Shown here one piece after another: positions 44,459 through 46,951 of a stretch of 46,951 bases of DNA. Positions within the stretch are counted from its first letter, which is position 1. The number at the start of each line of letters is the position of its first letter. The position numbers and the translations under genes are program-made. The stretch lies in the NCBI GenBank assembly GCA_937922815.1, contig CALAJP010000136.1, positions 1 to 46,951 on the forward strand, written 5' to 3'. Under the pieces are notes generated by a model that saw only the letters and a list, made by a program, of their open reading frames with translations, was not told the origin of the DNA and did not search any database. The DNA is from an uncultured Saprospiraceae bacterium (GTDB lineage: Bacteria > Bacteroidota > Bacteroidia > Chitinophagales > Saprospiraceae).

Positions 44459-46579
44459 ATGAATCAACCCAAACGATACATGATAACGTCTGCCTTGCCT
44501 TATGCAAACGGCGGATTACATTTAGGTCATTTAGCAGGAGCTTATTTGCCTGCTGATATTTTTGTTCGGACTTTACGATTACTCGGCAAAGATGTCGCTT
44601 GGGTTTGTGGTTCGGACGAACACGGTGCTGCCATCACGATTCGGGCTAAAAAGGAGGGCATTTCTCCAAAGGAAATTATTGATAAATATCATAATGAAAT
44701 TAAAGATAGTTTCGAAGCTTTTGGTATTTCTTTCGACCTTTACCACCGTACCAGTGCCGATATTCACCATGCCAACAGTCAAGAATTTTTCAAAACTATT
44801 CTTGAAAAAGGTGAAGACTTAGAGGTAAAAGAAACGGAACAATACTATGATGAGAAGTTCAACCAATTTCTTGCCGATAGGTATATTCAAGGAACTTGCC
44901 CCAAATGTGAGAACGAAGAGGCTTATGGTGACCAATGCGAAAAATGTGGTTCTGACCTCTCTCCTACTGATTTGATTAATCCTAAATCAACTTTGAGTGG
45001 GGAGAATCCGATTTTGAAAAAGACAAAACATTGGTTTTTGAAACTTCAAAACCATGAAGAATGGTTGAAAGAATGGATTTCGAAAGGAACCCTTGACGGA
45101 AAAGAACACCACGACCCTAAAACTTGGAAAAACCATGTTTTGGGTCAATGTATGTCTTGGTTAGAAGGTGGTTTACACGCTCGTTCTATTACCAGAGATT
45201 TGGATTGGGGAATTAAAGTTCCTGTTGAAGATGCTGATGGAAAGGTTTTATATGTTTGGTTTGATGCTCCTATTGGCTATATTTCTGCGACTCAGCAATG
45301 GGCAAAAGATAATGGTAAAAACTGGGAAGATTATTGGAAATCTCCTGATACGGAATTGATTCATTTCATTGGAAAAGATAATATTGTTTTTCACTGTATC
45401 ATTTTCCCTGCTATTTTAAAGGCTCATGGAGGATATAATTTACCAACCAATGTTCCTGCCAATCAGTTCTTGAATTTCGAAGATAGAAAGTTCTCTACTT
45501 CCAAAGGTTGGGGAATTAATTTGGCTGATTTTGTTAGCGAATTTCAAAATTTTGAAGGTGCTAACGAAGCCCTACGTTTTGTATTGACTCGTATCATGCC
45601 AGAGAACAAAGATGCTAATTTCAAATGGGCAGACTTTGTGGATGTTTATGATAATGAATTGGTAAATAATTTAGGGAATTTCGTCAATCGAGTGATGGTA
45701 TTAAGCCATAAATATTTTGAAGGGAAAACACCTTCTGCTACACTGGTAAGAGATGAGAATTTCGATAATTTGGTGGCATTAACTCAAAAATGTATTGAAG
45801 CGATTCAGTCTTTTCAATTCAAAGTGGCTACCAAAACCCTGATGGAAATTTCTTCTTTAGGAAATGTATTCTTGCAAGAATCTGCTCCGTGGAAAATATT
45901 CAAAGAGAATCCTGAAGATCCACAAATAGCAAATTGTTTGGTTTTCTGTGCCGAAGTTGTGAAAGTGATTAGTATTTTAATAGAACCGTTTTTACCGCAA
46001 ACGGCTATCAAAATACAGCAATTGATGAACTTTAGTACTTCTCAGAATGGAGATTTACAAACGTTGTTAAACAACTTGGAAGCTAAAAATGCTTTAATCG
46101 AAGAAGGTCACACCATCAATGAAGCGGCTTTGCTTTTTGCAAAAATAAACGATAGAAAAGATACTACTCGAAAAGAAATTATCGATAGACAGGTTCAGAA
46201 ATTGGAAGCTATCTTGGAAGAAGAAGCTGCCCAAAAAGCTGCTCCCGTAAAAGATACCGTTTCGTTTGAAGATTTCAGTAAAACAGATATCCGTACGGGT
46301 AAAATCATAGCTGCCGAAAAGGTAAAAAAAGCGAATAAACTCCTAAAACTAACGGTTGATTTAGGTTTCGAAACTCGTACCATCGTTTCTGGCTTGGCTG
46401 AACAGTTCACGCCCGAAGAAGTTGTTGGACAAACCGTCTTGGTGGTGGTCAACCTCGCTCCCCGAAAATTACGTGGCATTGAATCACAAGGAATGGTTCT
46501 GATGGCTACTAATGGCGCTGGAAAAATGAGCTTCGTTTCGGCAGATAATGACTTTGAATTGGGACAGGTGGTTTTTTAG
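44459..46579 (+). CDS. metG: Methionyl-tRNA synthetase with C-terminal tRNA-binding domain
   Basis: 706 residues, class I. It charges tRNA-Met and initiator tRNA. HIGH appears as HLGH (21-24) and KMSKS as FSTSKG (345-350), the usual variant. Zinc-knuckle cysteines C147, C150, C160 and C163 place it with the zinc-binding type. The C-terminal part (about 600-706), with DFSKTDIRTGKIIAAEKVK and the MVLMATNGAGK segment, is an EMAP/Trbp111-type tRNA-binding and dimerisation domain. The ATG abuts the valS stop, so both are co-transcribed and probably translationally coupled. The stop codon falls in the arm of an inverted repeat. Confidence 0.97.
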   Translation: MNQPKRYMITSALPYANGGLHLGHLAGAYLPADIFVRTLRLLGKDVAWVCGSDEHGAAITIRAKKEGISPKEIIDKYHNEIKDSFEAFGISFDLYHRTSADIHHANSQEFFKTILEKGEDLEVKETEQYYDEKFNQFLADRYIQGTCPKCENEEAYGDQCEKCGSDLSPTDLINPKSTLSGENPILKKTKHWFLKLQNHEEWLKEWISKGTLDGKEHHDPKTWKNHVLGQCMSWLEGGLHARSITRDLDWGIKVPVEDADGKVLYVWFDAPIGYISATQQWAKDNGKNWEDYWKSPDTELIHFIGKDNIVFHCIIFPAILKAHGGYNLPTNVPANQFLNFEDRKFSTSKGWGINLADFVSEFQNFEGANEALRFVLTRIMPENKDANFKWADFVDVYDNELVNNLGNFVNRVMVLSHKYFEGKTPSATLVRDENFDNLVALTQKCIEAIQSFQFKVATKTLMEISSLGNVFLQESAPWKIFKENPEDPQIANCLVFCAEVVKVISILIEPFLPQTAIKIQQLMNFSTSQNGDLQTLLNNLEAKNALIEEGHTINEAALLFAKINDRKDTTRKEIIDRQVQKLEAILEEEAAQKAAPVKDTVSFEDFSKTDIRTGKIIAAEKVKKANKLLKLTVDLGFETRTIVSGLAEQFTPEEVVGQTVLVVVNLAPRKLRGIESQGMVLMATNGAGKMSFVSADNDFELGQVVF

Positions 46580-46616
46580 CCGATAGCTAACGGCTGACGG
46601 CTGGCAGCTATCGGCT
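46578..46616 (+). repeat. 11-bp inverted repeat at the metG stop
   Basis: AGCCGATAGCT (46578-46588, including the last bases of the stop codon) pairs perfectly with AGCTATCGGCT (46606-46616) around a 17-nt loop. GGCTGRCAGCT-like pieces recur to about 46660. No T-run follows, so a classical terminator is unlikely, though the hairpin could still shape the 3' end. Confidence 0.7.
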
Positions 46617-46668
46617 GGCAGCTGCATACTGATAGCTGCTCACTGACTGCTGAACGCAGCTATTATTC

Positions 46669-46951
46669 GATTGCATTTCGCTAAATCTTTGCATCGTTAG
46701 GGCGAATAATCATTCGCACGTAGCACAGATTTGATTCCATTTTGTAAAATTTCTTGCATCGTTAGGGCGAATAATCATTCGCCCGTAGCATAGATTTGAT
46801 TGCATTTTCCTAAATCTTTGCTCTGTTAGGGCGATTAATCATTCGCACGTAGCACAGATTCGATTGCATTTTTCTAAATCTTTGCATCGTTAGGGCGATT
46901 AATCATTCGCACGTAGCATAGATTTGATTGCATTTTCCTAAATCTTTGCAT
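46669..46951 (+). repeat. Tandem repeat of a 64-65 bp unit with an internal dyad
   Basis: Between 46669 and the right edge lie four full units and part of a fifth. Anchors for GCATCGTTAGGGCGA-type units are at 46691, 46756, 46820, 46884 and 46948, so the spacings are 65, 64, 64 and 64. Each unit carries a dyad: copy 2 has a perfect GGGCGAAT-AATC-ATTCGCCC, copy 1 is broken at the outer pairs, and copies 3 and 4 read GGGCGATT on the left. The rest of the unit is GATTGCATTTTCCTAAATCT. The spacers are part of the repeat, so this is not a CRISPR array. The array continues past the window. Confidence 0.92.

Noticed and set aside
46669-46951. CRISPR array
   Set aside because: The spacers between the dyads are as conserved as the dyads themselves, so the whole 64-65 bp unit is the repeat; there are no cas genes.

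Overview
The window reads as a chromosomal segment of a low-GC member of the Bacteroidota. The evidence is the family content (TonB-dependent receptors with carboxypeptidase-regulatory N-termini, an imelysin/DUF4856 lipoprotein pair, DUF3467, a Y_Y_Y-LuxR regulator, a Rpn/PDDEXK_2 nuclease), the lack of Shine-Dalgarno sequences, and many copies of the Bacteroidota -7 box TAnnTTTG at plausible promoter positions. I cannot place it below phylum from the sequence alone. Most of the window is ordinary chromosome; I see no prophage, integron, CRISPR array, tRNA or rRNA.

Layout. (1) 1-9189, minus strand: the 5' part of a TonB-dependent receptor cut by the window edge, lpd, the cell-shape block mreB-mreC-mreD-mrdA (without rodA), an M16-type peptidase subunit lacking its zinc motif, and an OmpA-family protein. 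(2) 9667-17308, plus strand: a glycosyltransferase, a RibB with a degenerate GTP cyclohydrolase II half, DUF3467, a LysM/double-psi-barrel protein, a cystathionine beta-synthase-type enzyme, a Rpn-family nuclease and a PLP aminotransferase. (3) 17356-28809, minus strand: an iron-uptake-like operon (DUF4856 lipoprotein, imelysin lipoprotein, a full-length vitamin K-dependent gamma-carboxylase homologue, a FecA-like receptor), then a membrane-anchored Y_Y_Y/LuxR regulator and a secreted GH3 beta-glucosidase. (4) 29270-36003, plus strand: a coiled-coil membrane protein, a DbpA-like helicase, threonine dehydratase, a serine-hydrolase-like lipoprotein without its nucleophile, a SUI1/eIF1-like factor, an MFS carrier, a frame-disrupted small membrane protein and a DUF1569 protein. 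(5) 36205-40220, minus strand: an ECF sigma factor, a likely anti-sigma protein, a LolC/E-type permease, a DUF4157-like zinc peptidase and a thioredoxin-MsrA-like fusion. (6) 40424-46579, plus strand: lysA, valS (GTG start) and metG. (7) 46578-46951: inverted repeats and a 64-65 bp tandem repeat that runs off the right edge.

The most interesting unit is 22600-28809. Two surface or periplasmic lipoproteins from metal-linked families are encoded next to a protein that matches the gamma-glutamyl carboxylase over its whole length, including the positions of the catalytic Lys and His, and next to an outer-membrane iron-type receptor. This suggests, but does not prove, that the lipoproteins are gamma-carboxylated to make metal ligands for uptake. 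The control region upstream carries a Bacteroidota promoter, a perfect palindrome and a cluster of AGGTAT/ATACCT half-sites shared with the divergent gene.

Several proteins look like pseudo-enzymes or divergent forms: the M16 subunit without HxxEH, RibB with a GCHII half lacking its zinc cysteines, the beta-lactamase-fold lipoprotein with Gly in place of Ser, the aminotransferase with Asn in place of the PLP-contacting Asp, and the MsrA-like half of the thioredoxin fusion. All functional statements rest on reading motifs by eye; no database search was possible.
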